Source of the DNA: Deltaproteobacteria bacterium
GTDB taxonomy: Bacteria > Desulfobacterota > Desulfobaccia > Desulfobaccales > Desulfobaccaceae
Direction of reading: 5' to 3'
DNA: 27,749 bases
Assembly: GCA_016874895.1 (NCBI GenBank)
Contig: VGSX01000010.1
Coordinates: 1 to 27,749, forward strand
Shown one piece after another: positions 6,721 to 14,529 of the stretch. A program made the translations under genes and the position numbers. The notes beneath the pieces were generated by a model, which saw only the letters and a list, made by a program, of their open reading frames with translations, had not been told where the DNA came from and searched no databases. The first letter of the stretch is position 1. Each line of letters starts with the position of its first letter.

Positions 6721-8466
6721 ATGAACCGCATCGGGATTTTGCCGCCCGAGGTGGCCAGCAAGATCGCCGCCGGGGAAGTTATCACCCGCCCGGCCTCGGT
6801 GGTGAAAGAATTGGCGGAAAACGCCCTGGACGCCGGAGCCCGCACTATCACCGTGGAGATCATGGAAGGGGGCTGCCGCCAGATCCGGGTGACCGATGAC
6901 GGCTGCGGCATGTGGCCGGAGGAAGCCCCCTTGAGCCTGCTCCGCCATGCCACCAGCAAACTGCGGCAGGACACCGACCTGCTGCACCTGAAAACCATGG
7001 GGTTTAGGGGAGAGGCACTCCCCAGCATCGCCGCGGTGTCCCGGCTGGAGTTGTGCACCCGCAGCCCGGAGTTGGAGTTGGGCTGCCGGATCTCGGTGGA
7101 GGGCGGGGTGGTGCGGGAAAATGTTCCCTGGGCCGGCCCTCCGGGCACCCAGGTGAGCGTGGCCGATCTTTTTTACAATACCCCGGCCCGGCGCAAATTC
7201 CTGCGCAGCAAGGCCGCGGAGCAGGGGCAGATCGTGGAGCTCCTGCGCCATCTGGCTATGGGCTACCCGGAAATTCATTTTTCGGTCCTGGCCCAGGGCA
7301 AAACTGTCTTCCAAACCCCGGCGCACGGGGACTGCCGGGAACGGTTGGCCGCGCTTTTGGGGCTGGAGTGGGCCGATAAAATGCTGCCCCTGGAGATGTC
7401 CGGACCGGGCCTGAGGCTGACAGGGCTCATTGCCGGACCGGACCACCACGTAGCCACCTCGAAGTATCAGTTTTTCCTGGTCAACCGCCGCATCGTGAGC
7501 GACCGCCTGGTGGCCGGGGCCATCCGGCAGGCCTATCAGGGCCTGCTCCCCCGGGGACGCCATCCCGTGCTCCTGCTTCATCTGGAAACCGGGGCGGAGC
7601 AGGTGGATATCAATGTCCATCCCACCAAGGCGGAGGTCAGGTTTAAAGACAGCGGCCGGGTCTACGGGCTGATACTGACGGCCATCAGCGAGGCCCTGCA
7701 ACCCACCCAGATGCCGGGACGGCAGGAGTTCGCCTCCCCGTGGACGCCACCGCCTCCCTTAAAAGTGCAGGAATCCCAGCCCGCGGCATTGTTCGGGGAA
7801 CTGCCGCCGCTGCCCCGCAATTTCCTTGCCAGCCCGTCCCCGGCGCCTCTTCCCACTGCGGCACCCGTGGGCCCCGGCTGGCGTTTTGCCGACCTCCCGG
7901 TGCTGGGGCAGCTGCAGGGCACCTACATCCTGGCCCAGGCCCCGGAAGGCCTGCTCATCATTGACCAGCATGCGGCTCATGAACGCATCCTCTACGAGAT
8001 CTTCAGCCGGGCCAGCGAGGAGGTGCCGGCCCGCCAGACCCTCCTGTTTCCCCTGTCCGTGGAACTGGACCCGGCCGGGGCTGCTTGGGCGGAAGTGCAT
8101 CTGGCCGAACTTTGGGCAGCGGGTGTGGAACTTGAGCCCTTCGGCGGCGCCACCTTCCTGGTGCGGGCCGCGCCGGCCTGTCTGGCCGAACAGGACCTGG
8201 CAGCCCTGGTGCCGGAAATGATCGCGGAGCTGGCCCAACTGCCGGGTGAGAAAGACCGGGAGCAGCTGAGGCGGCGCCTGCACCTGACATTGGCCTGCCG
8301 GGGAGCGGTGAAGGCCGGGCAGCGCCTCAGCGACGTGGAAATCCACCATCTTTTAAAACAATTGGATGAGTCGGCCGTTTCCTCCCACTGCCCCCACGGC
8401 CGGCCCCTCTGGCGCCTGCTCACCCTGCCGGAAATCCGCCAGAATTTCCGGCGGCCCCGTCATTGA
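6721..8466 (+). CDS. mutL: DNA mismatch repair endonuclease MutL
   Basis: The 581-residue protein has the GHKL ATPase motifs in order: ENALDAGA (about 33-40), DDGCGM, RHATSKL, GFRGEALPS, then FYNTPARRKFL, all in the first 160 residues. A proline-rich linker (about 320-390) leads to a C-terminal dimerisation and nuclease domain with DQHAAHERILYE from D415, which fits the DQHA-x2-E-x4-E metal site of latent endonuclease MutL proteins. ACRGAVKAGQ and SHCPHGRP near the end are the other nuclease-domain motifs. MutL nicks the new strand after MutS recognises a mismatch. The start MNRIGILPPEVASKIAAGEV is the conserved one, with only a weak ribosome site. It ends 7 bp inside the convergent nagZ gene. 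Confidence 0.96.
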   Translation: MNRIGILPPEVASKIAAGEVITRPASVVKELAENALDAGARTITVEIMEGGCRQIRVTDDGCGMWPEEAPLSLLRHATSKLRQDTDLLHLKTMGFRGEALPSIAAVSRLELCTRSPELELGCRISVEGGVVRENVPWAGPPGTQVSVADLFYNTPARRKFLRSKAAEQGQIVELLRHLAMGYPEIHFSVLAQGKTVFQTPAHGDCRERLAALLGLEWADKMLPLEMSGPGLRLTGLIAGPDHHVATSKYQFFLVNRRIVSDRLVAGAIRQAYQGLLPRGRHPVLLLHLETGAEQVDINVHPTKAEVRFKDSGRVYGLILTAISEALQPTQMPGRQEFASPWTPPPPLKVQESQPAALFGELPPLPRNFLASPSPAPLPTAAPVGPGWRFADLPVLGQLQGTYILAQAPEGLLIIDQHAAHERILYEIFSRASEEVPARQTLLFPLSVELDPAGAAWAEVHLAELWAAGVELEPFGGATFLVRAAPACLAEQDLAALVPEMIAELAQLPGEKDREQLRRRLHLTLACRGAVKAGQRLSDVEIHHLLKQLDESAVSSHCPHGRPLWRLLTLPEIRQNFRRPRH

Positions 8467-9986
8467 TGTATGACACAGATTTTTTCAATGATAGCCCGGA
8501 GCTGGCCGGCCCGCCAGCCGAAGGCGGTGAGGCAGGCAACTCCGGCCCTGAGATAATCGAGGTCATAGGGATCGCGCAACAAGGCCACCACCAGATTGGG
8601 AGCACTCTCCTGGACCGCATCCAGAAGTTTTTTATTGGCGGGGTAGAGGTGGGCGTCATAGCAGAAAAAGATGGTCAGGTCCGAGCCACCGGCCAGTTCC
8701 ACCGCTGCTTGAATCTCCGAATCCGCCGGGTCTAGGCCGACGATGACCATGTCGGGAGCCAGACCGAATTTTGAAAACTCCCGGCTGAGGAACTCCCTTT
8801 CCGCCAGAACTTCCTTTTCGATCATGATCCTGGCCTCCAAACCAGAAAATCGGGGGAAGATAACGCCGATTTTGGGGTAGCGGTCCGAGAGCGGCAGTAG
8901 TTTGCGCTCATCCCGGAGCACCCGGACGGCGGCCCGGCAGATCTCCGTCGCCAGGTCGGCCCCGGATGGGTCCGGTAGCGGGTCTCCCGGGGCAAATCTC
9001 CGGTCTCGCCGGGCTTGCAGACGCCCGATCCGGGCCACGCTCTCCTCCAGTTCACCCCAGGAAAGCTCCTTGGTTTTATAGGCCTCCAGCAGGCTATAGT
9101 ACACTTCTTTCTGGGCCTGCAGATCGTGGCACACCAGGAGCAGGTCGTGCCCCGCCCGGGTGGCCAACACCCCGGCCTCGCCGATGGGGCAGAGCGCCTT
9201 GATGGCGCCCATCTCCAGATCGTCGCTGGCAATAACCCCCTGAAAGTCAAGCTCCCGGCGGAGGTAATCATAAATAATTTTCCGGGAGAAAGTGGCAATC
9301 TTTTTGGGGCCGGGATCAAGCTGGGGATAATAGGGGTGCGAGGACATGACCAGGTCCACCCCGAGGCGGACGGCCTCCCGGAAAGGCTGGAGGTGCACTG
9401 CCTCCATTTCCTGCCAGGTGGAGGGAATAACCGGCAGCCCCAGGTGGGCGTCCACGGGGGCATGACCCTTGCCGGGAAAATGCTTGGCGCAGGCGGACAG
9501 CCCGCCCTGTTGCATGGCGGCAATCCTGGCCGCGCCCATCTGCGCCACGGTGCGCCAGTCCCGGCCATAGGACCGGATACCGATATTAGGACTGTAGGCC
9601 TCGGTCAAGACGTCCAGCACCGGGGCCAGGTTCACGTCCACCCCCAGGCGGCGCAGTTCCCGGGCCTCGATTTCCCCCTGTCGCCAGGCATACTCCGGGT
9701 TGCCCATCGTTCCCAGGGCCAGATTATCCGGAAAAACGGTAATCCCCTCCCGGAACATGATGACCCGGCCGCCCTCATGGTCCACCGCCACCAGGAGTCG
9801 GCGGCCCAAGGCCTCTTCCAGTTCCGCAATCAGGCCTTGCAGTTGAGGCGGCGAGTCGAAGTTGATGCGGTAGAGAATCAGCCCACCGGCATGCAGTTCC
9901 TGAAAATGCCGGACAATCTCTGGCGTAACTCTGGTCCCGGGAACTCCGATGACCAGCTTTTGGCCCACATATTCCTCTAAGTGCAT
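8460..9986 (-). CDS. nagZ: Beta-N-acetylhexosaminidase NagZ-like (GH3)
   Basis: A 508-residue glycoside hydrolase family 3 enzyme that removes N-acetylglucosamine from muropeptides during wall recycling. Visible residues: AVDHEGGRV, then KHFPGKG (168-174), the acid/base dyad D179-A-H181 (PVDAHLGLP) and the nucleophile in VIASDDLEMG (D255). The usual GHGDT is GKGHA here, a modest departure. Residues about 350-508 form an additional C-terminal domain as in Bacillus-type two-domain NagZ enzymes; the E. coli enzyme stops near 341. No signal peptide is visible, so the protein is probably cytoplasmic. The gene is single, convergent with mutL by 7 bp. Confidence 0.9.
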   Translation of the reverse strand: MHLEEYVGQKLVIGVPGTRVTPEIVRHFQELHAGGLILYRINFDSPPQLQGLIAELEEALGRRLLVAVDHEGGRVIMFREGITVFPDNLALGTMGNPEYAWRQGEIEARELRRLGVDVNLAPVLDVLTEAYSPNIGIRSYGRDWRTVAQMGAARIAAMQQGGLSACAKHFPGKGHAPVDAHLGLPVIPSTWQEMEAVHLQPFREAVRLGVDLVMSSHPYYPQLDPGPKKIATFSRKIIYDYLRRELDFQGVIASDDLEMGAIKALCPIGEAGVLATRAGHDLLLVCHDLQAQKEVYYSLLEAYKTKELSWGELEESVARIGRLQARRDRRFAPGDPLPDPSGADLATEICRAAVRVLRDERKLLPLSDRYPKIGVIFPRFSGLEARIMIEKEVLAEREFLSREFSKFGLAPDMVIVGLDPADSEIQAAVELAGGSDLTIFFCYDAHLYPANKKLLDAVQESAPNLVVALLRDPYDLDYLRAGVACLTAFGWRAGQLRAIIEKICVIHQ

Positions 9987-10070
9987 GATCCCAAGATTCC
10001 TGACGTATTCAGTTATTATTTAAAAAGTTGATTAAGAGAAGCCATGACATCCTGCTCATATTTCTGTATA

Positions 10071-10108
10071 TTTGAATAAAGTATTCCAATTTGTATAAAG
10101 TATTCCAG
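10071..10108. repeat. Tandem 19-bp repeat in a promoter-like region
   Basis: Two adjacent 19-base units, 10071-10089 and 10090-10108, differ at two positions (pattern TTTGWATAAAGTATTCCAR). They lie in the 288-bp gap between nagZ (minus) and the phasin-like gene (plus), an AT-rich region otherwise without features. Paired units of this size may be an operator bound by a dimer or tetramer; the rest of the gap holds only weak promoter-like sequence. Confidence 0.6.
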
Positions 10109-10274
10109 AGTGTTTTCCTTTCGGCTGGAAAGTTTTTCTTCTGGCCGTGCAACAAAAACTTATATCATGGGAAAAACCCCGGCAATGGGTTAATTTGTTT
10201 GCGGCCCCTGGGCCGGGAGGTGCCTCTGGAATTTTTAACTTAAACACTGTTCAAGTTTAGGGAAAGGAGCGGCC

Positions 10275-10571
10275 ATGGACGATCTTTTAAAAAAAACCAT
10301 TAGTTTCGGCCTCGGGGTCTTTGACTACACCAAGGAAAAAGTGGAAAACCTGGTGGAGGAGATGGTGAAGCGGGGCGAACTGAGCAGACAGGAGAGCTCC
10401 CAGGCGGTGGAGGAGCTGTGGGAGCGGGTCGAGAAGGAACAGGCCGACTTCTGGAGCAAGATAAAGGAATTTATCCAGGGCATGGTGGATGAAATGTCCC
10501 TGGCCCGGCGCACCGAGCTCAAGGAGTTGGAAGAGCGGGTGGCGGCCCTGGAAAAACGGCTCCAGGACTGA
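10275..10571 (+). CDS. Phasin-like coiled-coil protein
   Basis: A 98-residue, highly charged, almost wholly helical protein resembling the COG3937/PhaF-like group of small phasin-superfamily proteins. It opens with an amphipathic helix (LLKKTISFGLGVFDYTKEKVE) and ends in a leucine-patterned coiled coil (ELKELEERVAALEKRL). Phasins coat polyhydroxyalkanoate granules, but short relatives occur in species without such granules and may act as general granule or chaperone-like proteins. No PHA synthase is in the window. Start supported by AAAGGAG at about seven bases. Confidence 0.75.
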   Translation: MDDLLKKTISFGLGVFDYTKEKVENLVEEMVKRGELSRQESSQAVEELWERVEKEQADFWSKIKEFIQGMVDEMSLARRTELKELEERVAALEKRLQD

Positions 10572-10575
10572 TTTT

Positions 10576-10600
10576 GTTTACGGTTTCTGGTTTCTGGTTT
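10576..10600. repeat. Heptamer array (GGTTTCT type)
   Basis: In the 44-bp convergent gap after the phasin-like gene, the pattern GTTTAC-GGTTTCT-GGTTTCT-GGTTT repeats every seven bases. The same GGTTTNC heptamer returns at 13318, 19113 and 20541. Confidence 0.6.
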
Positions 10601-10615
10601 AATGAGTTGAGCGGT

Positions 10616-11593
10616 TTAGGCGGTGCGGTTGTCCAAGAGGTCGGTAATTTCCAGAAACAGGGTTTTTTCGGTCGAGGACGGGAAGGCTTCCAGGTTCTTT
10701 TGCGCCTTCAGGGTGTAGTGCCGGGCCAGTCCCCGGGCGTAGTCGATGGAGCCGTATTTCTTCATGAGGGGCACCAGCTCCTGGGAAAGCCTGGCGACGT
10801 CGCTTTCCTGCACCAGACGCCGCAGCCGGTCCTGTTCCGCCGGCCCCCCCTGGCGGAGGGTGTGAATAAAAGGCAGGGTGATTTTGCCCTCTTTGAGGTC
10901 GTTACACACCGGTTTGCCCATTTCCTGGGGGTCGCCGGTAAAATCCAGGATATCGTCCACCAGCTGAAAGGTGATGCCCAGGTTGAGGCCGAAATCCGCC
11001 ATGGCCTCTTCCAGCCTGTCATCCACGCCGCCTAAGATGGCCCCGATCTGGCACGCCGCGGACATAAGCTTGGCGGTTTTCCGGGTGATGACGTCGAAGT
11101 ATTCCTCTTCGGTCATCTCCAGGCGGCCCGTGTTCACCAGTTGCAGCACCTCGCCTTCGGCCATATAGGTGGTGGTGCGGGCCAGGACCTCCATCACCCG
11201 GATATGCCGGGTGGCCACCGCGATGCTCAGGGCCTTGGATAGGAGAAAATCACCTACCAGGATCACCGCCTGGTTGCCCCAGATGGTGTTGGCGGAAGAG
11301 TGCCCCCGGCGCACCGTGGCCGCGTCCACCACATCGTCATGCAGCAGGGTGGCGGCATGCAAGTACTCAAAAATAGTGGAAACTTCCGGGAGATGATCTT
11401 CCCGGCAGCCGCACATCCGGGCCGCCAGGAGAAACAGGAGCGGACGGATGCGTTTCCCCCCGGAAATTAAAATATGATCCCACACCTGGGAGATGAGGGT
11501 AACGTGGGTGGCCAGGTTGCCGGACAAGGCCAGATTGATTCTCTCGATATCCGGCTCCAGACGTTTTAGGATCATTTTTTGGCGCAATTTCAC
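10616..11593 (-). CDS. Polyprenyl (octaprenyl-type) diphosphate synthase
   Basis: The 325-residue protein is a trans-type isoprenyl diphosphate synthase that extends an allylic primer with isopentenyl diphosphate for quinone side chains. It has GGKRIRPLL (45-53), the first aspartate-rich motif LLHDDVVDAATVRRG (D86, D87, D90) and the second, FQLVDDILDFTGD (D213, D214, D217). The small residues before the first motif suggest a long-chain product as in IspB-type enzymes, but chain length cannot be read with confidence. The start is GTG at 11593 with GAGG eight bases upstream; an in-frame ATG lies six codons later. It stands 33 bp downstream of rimO on the same strand and may be read with it. Confidence 0.9.
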   Translation of the reverse strand: MKLRQKMILKRLEPDIERINLALSGNLATHVTLISQVWDHILISGGKRIRPLLFLLAARMCGCREDHLPEVSTIFEYLHAATLLHDDVVDAATVRRGHSSANTIWGNQAVILVGDFLLSKALSIAVATRHIRVMEVLARTTTYMAEGEVLQLVNTGRLEMTEEEYFDVITRKTAKLMSAACQIGAILGGVDDRLEEAMADFGLNLGITFQLVDDILDFTGDPQEMGKPVCNDLKEGKITLPFIHTLRQGGPAEQDRLRRLVQESDVARLSQELVPLMKKYGSIDYARGLARHYTLKAQKNLEAFPSSTEKTLFLEITDLLDNRTA

Positions 11594-11625
11594 AAACTTT
11601 ACCTCAATTAAAAAATAATAACTTT

Positions 11626-13041
11626 TCAGCCGCCGCTTGTCAATTTTTTCTCAAGGCCGGCAGCCGGCGCCGTTCCGCCGACGATCTCTCCTAAAACGTC
11701 GTGAGTAAAGGTTCTGGTTATTCTCACCCGCTCCAGCCGGCCGATCTCCCCCCAACCGGCGTTGATCAGCACCTTGCCGTCCACCTCCGGGGCCTGGCTG
11801 GCCAGCCTGCCTTCCAGCAGCAGTTCGGTTTCCGTGTTGTAGCCTGCCACCAACACCTCCTGTACCGTGCCCCGCAGTCGCCGCAGTTTTTGTCTGGTTA
11901 TCTTTTCCTGCATCGAGGTCAGTCGCCGGGCCCGGCGGTTGGCTTCCCTGGCCGGCACCTGTCCCTTGAGCCTCACCGCCGGCGTCCCCTCCTCCGGTTG
12001 GAAGGCAAAGACCCCCAGGTGGTCAAAGGCCATGTCTCCAGTCACCTGGCACAGCTCGGCAAAATCTTCCTCCGTCTCCCCAGGGAAACCCACTATGACG
12101 GAGGTCCGCACTGCCGCCTGGGGCAGAAACTCCCGGATCAGCCCCAATGTTTCCCATATCTGTTTTTGAGTATAACCCCGGCCCATGCGGCGTAAGAGCC
12201 GGTCATTAACATGTTGCAAGGGAATATCAAAATACGGGCAGATAGTCTGATGCGCAGCCATCACCTCCAGGAGTTCCGGGGTGATCCCGGTGGGATGGGC
12301 ATAGAGAATCCGGAGCCACCGCAGGCCCCGCAAAGCCGCCAGCCGCAACGCCAGGGCGGGCAGTTGGGACCGTCCTGTGAGGTCGACGCCGTAAGCCGTG
12401 GTGTCCTGGGCCACCAGGTTGAGTTCCCGCACCCCCCCGGCCACTAATTGCTCGGCTTCGGCCAGCACCGTCTTGAGGGGACGGCTGCGGTAAGGCCCCC
12501 GGATGCCGGGAATGGTGCAGTAGGTGCAGCGGTGGCTGCAGCCTTCGGCAATTTTCAGGTAGGCGCTGTAAAAGGGAGTGGTCAGGCGCCGGGGCCAAAC
12601 TCTCTGGTACTTCTGCCATTCCTGCCCGAGCCACAACTTCGGGCCGCCTGCCCCGGTGGCAGATTCCAGCACCTGAATAATGTTTACAAAATCGTTCACC
12701 CCGAGAAAAACATCCACCTCCGGCAGCAGGGTCGGCAGTTCGGCGCCGTAACGCTGCACCAGACAGCCGGCGGCCACCAGCCTGACGCCCGGGCGATTGT
12801 GCTTGATGGCGGCCATTTCCAGGATGGCGTCGATGGCCTCCTGGCAGGCCGAGGCGATGAAGCCGCAGGTATTCACCAGCAGTAAGTCGGCTTCCCCGGG
12901 CCGGGAGGTTATTTCCCACCCGGCCTGCTCCAGCAGGGCCAGCATGATTTCGCTGTCCACCCGGTTCTTGGCGCAACCCAGACTGATGGGATAGACCTTT
13001 GGCTGACTTATGGCTTCGTTGACAGGTCGCGCCATCATCAT
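11626..13041 (-). CDS. rimO: Ribosomal protein uS12 methylthiotransferase RimO
   Basis: A 471-residue radical SAM enzyme that adds a methylthio group to an aspartate of ribosomal protein uS12. The N-terminal UPF0004 domain has SLGCAKNRVDSE with the three cluster cysteines C23, C59 and C93. The radical SAM cluster motif is CSHRCTYC (C168, C172, C175), followed by IPGIRGPYRSR, and a TRAM domain closes the protein with THDVLGEIVG. The DLVG-like ending and lack of an extra MiaB N-terminus separate it from the tRNA enzyme MiaB. The start ATGATGATG is ambiguous by two codons. Confidence 0.95.
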   Translation of the reverse strand: MMMARPVNEAISQPKVYPISLGCAKNRVDSEIMLALLEQAGWEITSRPGEADLLLVNTCGFIASACQEAIDAILEMAAIKHNRPGVRLVAAGCLVQRYGAELPTLLPEVDVFLGVNDFVNIIQVLESATGAGGPKLWLGQEWQKYQRVWPRRLTTPFYSAYLKIAEGCSHRCTYCTIPGIRGPYRSRPLKTVLAEAEQLVAGGVRELNLVAQDTTAYGVDLTGRSQLPALALRLAALRGLRWLRILYAHPTGITPELLEVMAAHQTICPYFDIPLQHVNDRLLRRMGRGYTQKQIWETLGLIREFLPQAAVRTSVIVGFPGETEEDFAELCQVTGDMAFDHLGVFAFQPEEGTPAVRLKGQVPAREANRRARRLTSMQEKITRQKLRRLRGTVQEVLVAGYNTETELLLEGRLASQAPEVDGKVLINAGWGEIGRLERVRITRTFTHDVLGEIVGGTAPAAGLEKKLTSGG

Positions 13042-13096
13042 ACATCCGGGGCAAACCGTAACAGGATTATCTCAGTTCCCATTAATTATTTCGTAA

Positions 13097-13227
13097 GCGT
13101 TCAGCGCTCAGCCGTCAGCTAATGCTTTTTATATTCAAATAGTTATTCGATGGCAGAATGCTGGTTTCTCGACCAGTTTACCTAACCTATTGTTTTTGCT
13201 GAAAGCTGATTGCTGATAGCTGAACGC
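13097..13227. mobile_element. MITE-like element, copy A (131 bp)
   Basis: The ends GCGTTCAGC (13097-13105) and GCTGAACGC (13219-13227) are perfect inverts, and the match extends over about 24 bp with four mismatches. The right end is a run of heptamers, GCTGAAA-GCTGATT-GCTGATA-GCTGAAC. There is no coding capacity. A 9-bp direct repeat AATTATTTC (13084-13092 and 13231-13239) flanks it and may be a target-site duplication. A second copy lies at 27076-27200. It fills the gap between rimO and the next gene; further CTGATA repeats follow to 13260. Confidence 0.7.
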
Positions 13228-13313
13228 CTCAATTATTTCTTTCAGACTGATAGCTGATAATCGGGCATTAAAAAAAATTCATTCCCGGGTGTCCCCAATC
13301 GACCATGGCCTTT

Positions 13314-14267
13314 TCATCCGAAAACCGAAAACGGGAAACCGGAAACCATAACTCTCACCGTCCAGTGGTCCAGGGCCGCAAACATGGTTACCCAAAAGAG
13401 GGCCTGGCCCAGCAGCCAGCGGCGCCGGGCCCGGGGAGAAATGAGCCAGCGCTCTTCCAGCATCCTGATAAAATTATACATTATGGCGCACTCCAGGGCA
13501 AAAGGCAGAAAGCCGAGATAGCCCAGGACCGGCATCTCGAAAATTTTCCCCGCCTGAAAAAACGGCAGGGTGTAGACCCACTTGGCCTGGGCCCAAAAGT
13601 TCCACAATTCCCAGAAAACCCCGCACACCAGGCCGGCCAGCAGGAGCAGGTAGATTTCCCGGCGTTGGCCCCGGCGCCAGTCCGCCCACAACGATTTCCC
13701 GCCCCCGAGAAAACAGAACGGCTCCAAGAAGAAGATAAAGGAGAGCCAGATGAGGGGAAAGGTGTAGCGCGGCCAGATGAGAGGGAGCATGAACATGACC
13801 AGGCCGGCAATGGTGGCCGGGGCCAGCCAGGAGGTGCCCACTTCCCGGACCGGTCCCTTGGCCTGGGAAAATACCCCCAACGCCCCCAACAGATCCCGGG
13901 TCTGGAATAGGCCGGGAAATACCGTGGCAAAGCCCAAAGCGTAGCCCAGCCAACGCCAGGGCAACTCCTGGGGCAGCCCCACGTAATGCCAGTTGCCCAG
14001 GGAGAAGTTCACGCCCTCGAAAACCAACCAGCAGGTGATGGAAACGGTTGCCATCTTGGGCAGCTCCCGGGTGCGATTCAGCAGCAGAGATTCTCTCTGC
14101 CGGGCATAAATGACGGCATCGGCCATGACGATATAAGACCACCAGGCAAAGGCATAAAACCAGGTGGCGAAGGGTTCCACCGTATTCCGCAGGCCCCAGA
14201 CCGCGGTGACAAACACCGCCCCGCCCAGAACCCCCAACAACCGGGATAGTAAAAGACGTTCAGCCAT
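13314..14267 (-). CDS. Polytopic membrane protein of unknown function
   Basis: About 317 residues with seven or eight hydrophobic segments, for example LLGVLGGAVFVTAVWG, APATIAGLVMFMLPLIW, IWLSFIFFLEPFCFL and LLLLAGLVCGVFWELW. Conserved-looking polar features sit between them: FWELWNFWA, KIFEMPVLGYLGFLPFALE and ALDHWTV. I know of no assigned function; similar proteins in other bacteria are listed as hypothetical. The frame could open with TTG at 14282, but the ATG at 14267 has AGAAAGG close upstream and is preferred. The final ten residues are coded by a heptamer repeat, suggesting that the original C-terminus was altered by repeat growth. Confidence 0.75.
   Translation of the reverse strand: MAERLLLSRLLGVLGGAVFVTAVWGLRNTVEPFATWFYAFAWWSYIVMADAVIYARQRESLLLNRTRELPKMATVSITCWLVFEGVNFSLGNWHYVGLPQELPWRWLGYALGFATVFPGLFQTRDLLGALGVFSQAKGPVREVGTSWLAPATIAGLVMFMLPLIWPRYTFPLIWLSFIFFLEPFCFLGGGKSLWADWRRGQRREIYLLLLAGLVCGVFWELWNFWAQAKWVYTLPFFQAGKIFEMPVLGYLGFLPFALECAIMYNFIRMLEERWLISPRARRRWLLGQALFWVTMFAALDHWTVRVMVSGFPFSVFG
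13318..13347. repeat. Heptamer array (GGTTTYC type) at the 3' end of a gene
   Basis: Read on the minus strand the sequence is GGTTTCC-GGTTTCC-CGTTTTC-GGTTTTC-GG, period seven. It forms the last codons of the membrane protein gene, giving its C-terminus VSGFPFSVFG. It belongs to the same family as the arrays at 10576, 19113 and 20541. Confidence 0.6.
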
Positions 14268-14529
14268 AAACCTTTCTGGCAACCTCCGATAATGGACGGG
14301 CTACTGTTCTATAACCTATATTTTCAAAGGAAAACTTATGGTTATTGACATCGAAAAGAATTTTTCTTGCTTTTTCGGCCAATTCGTGCTAAATGTGACC
14401 AACTCAAGGTATTAGGCTACATTGTAACCTCATTATGTACCTCTCGGGGGAGGGAGGCGACATAAATTCTCACCCTTGCAGTAAATCAGCCAAACGGGGG
14501 TCATCGTTAACCTTAACTGGGGAGAACTC

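Noticed and set aside
6397..9980. Long open frames opposite mutL (434 residues) and nagZ (321 residues)
   Set aside because: They lie on the strand opposite two confidently identified genes. In GC-rich DNA such shadow frames are common and these show no family pattern or ribosome sites.
10056..10247. A 63-residue frame in the nagZ/phasin gap
   Set aside because: It covers the 19-bp repeat and shows no protein-like pattern or ribosome site.
14283..14529. Possible riboswitch ahead of the MltD-like gene
   Set aside because: The sequence has purine-rich and C-rich blocks but none of the conserved cores (for example GEMM, SAM or TPP). The TTGACA at 14345 has no matching -10 at the usual spacing.
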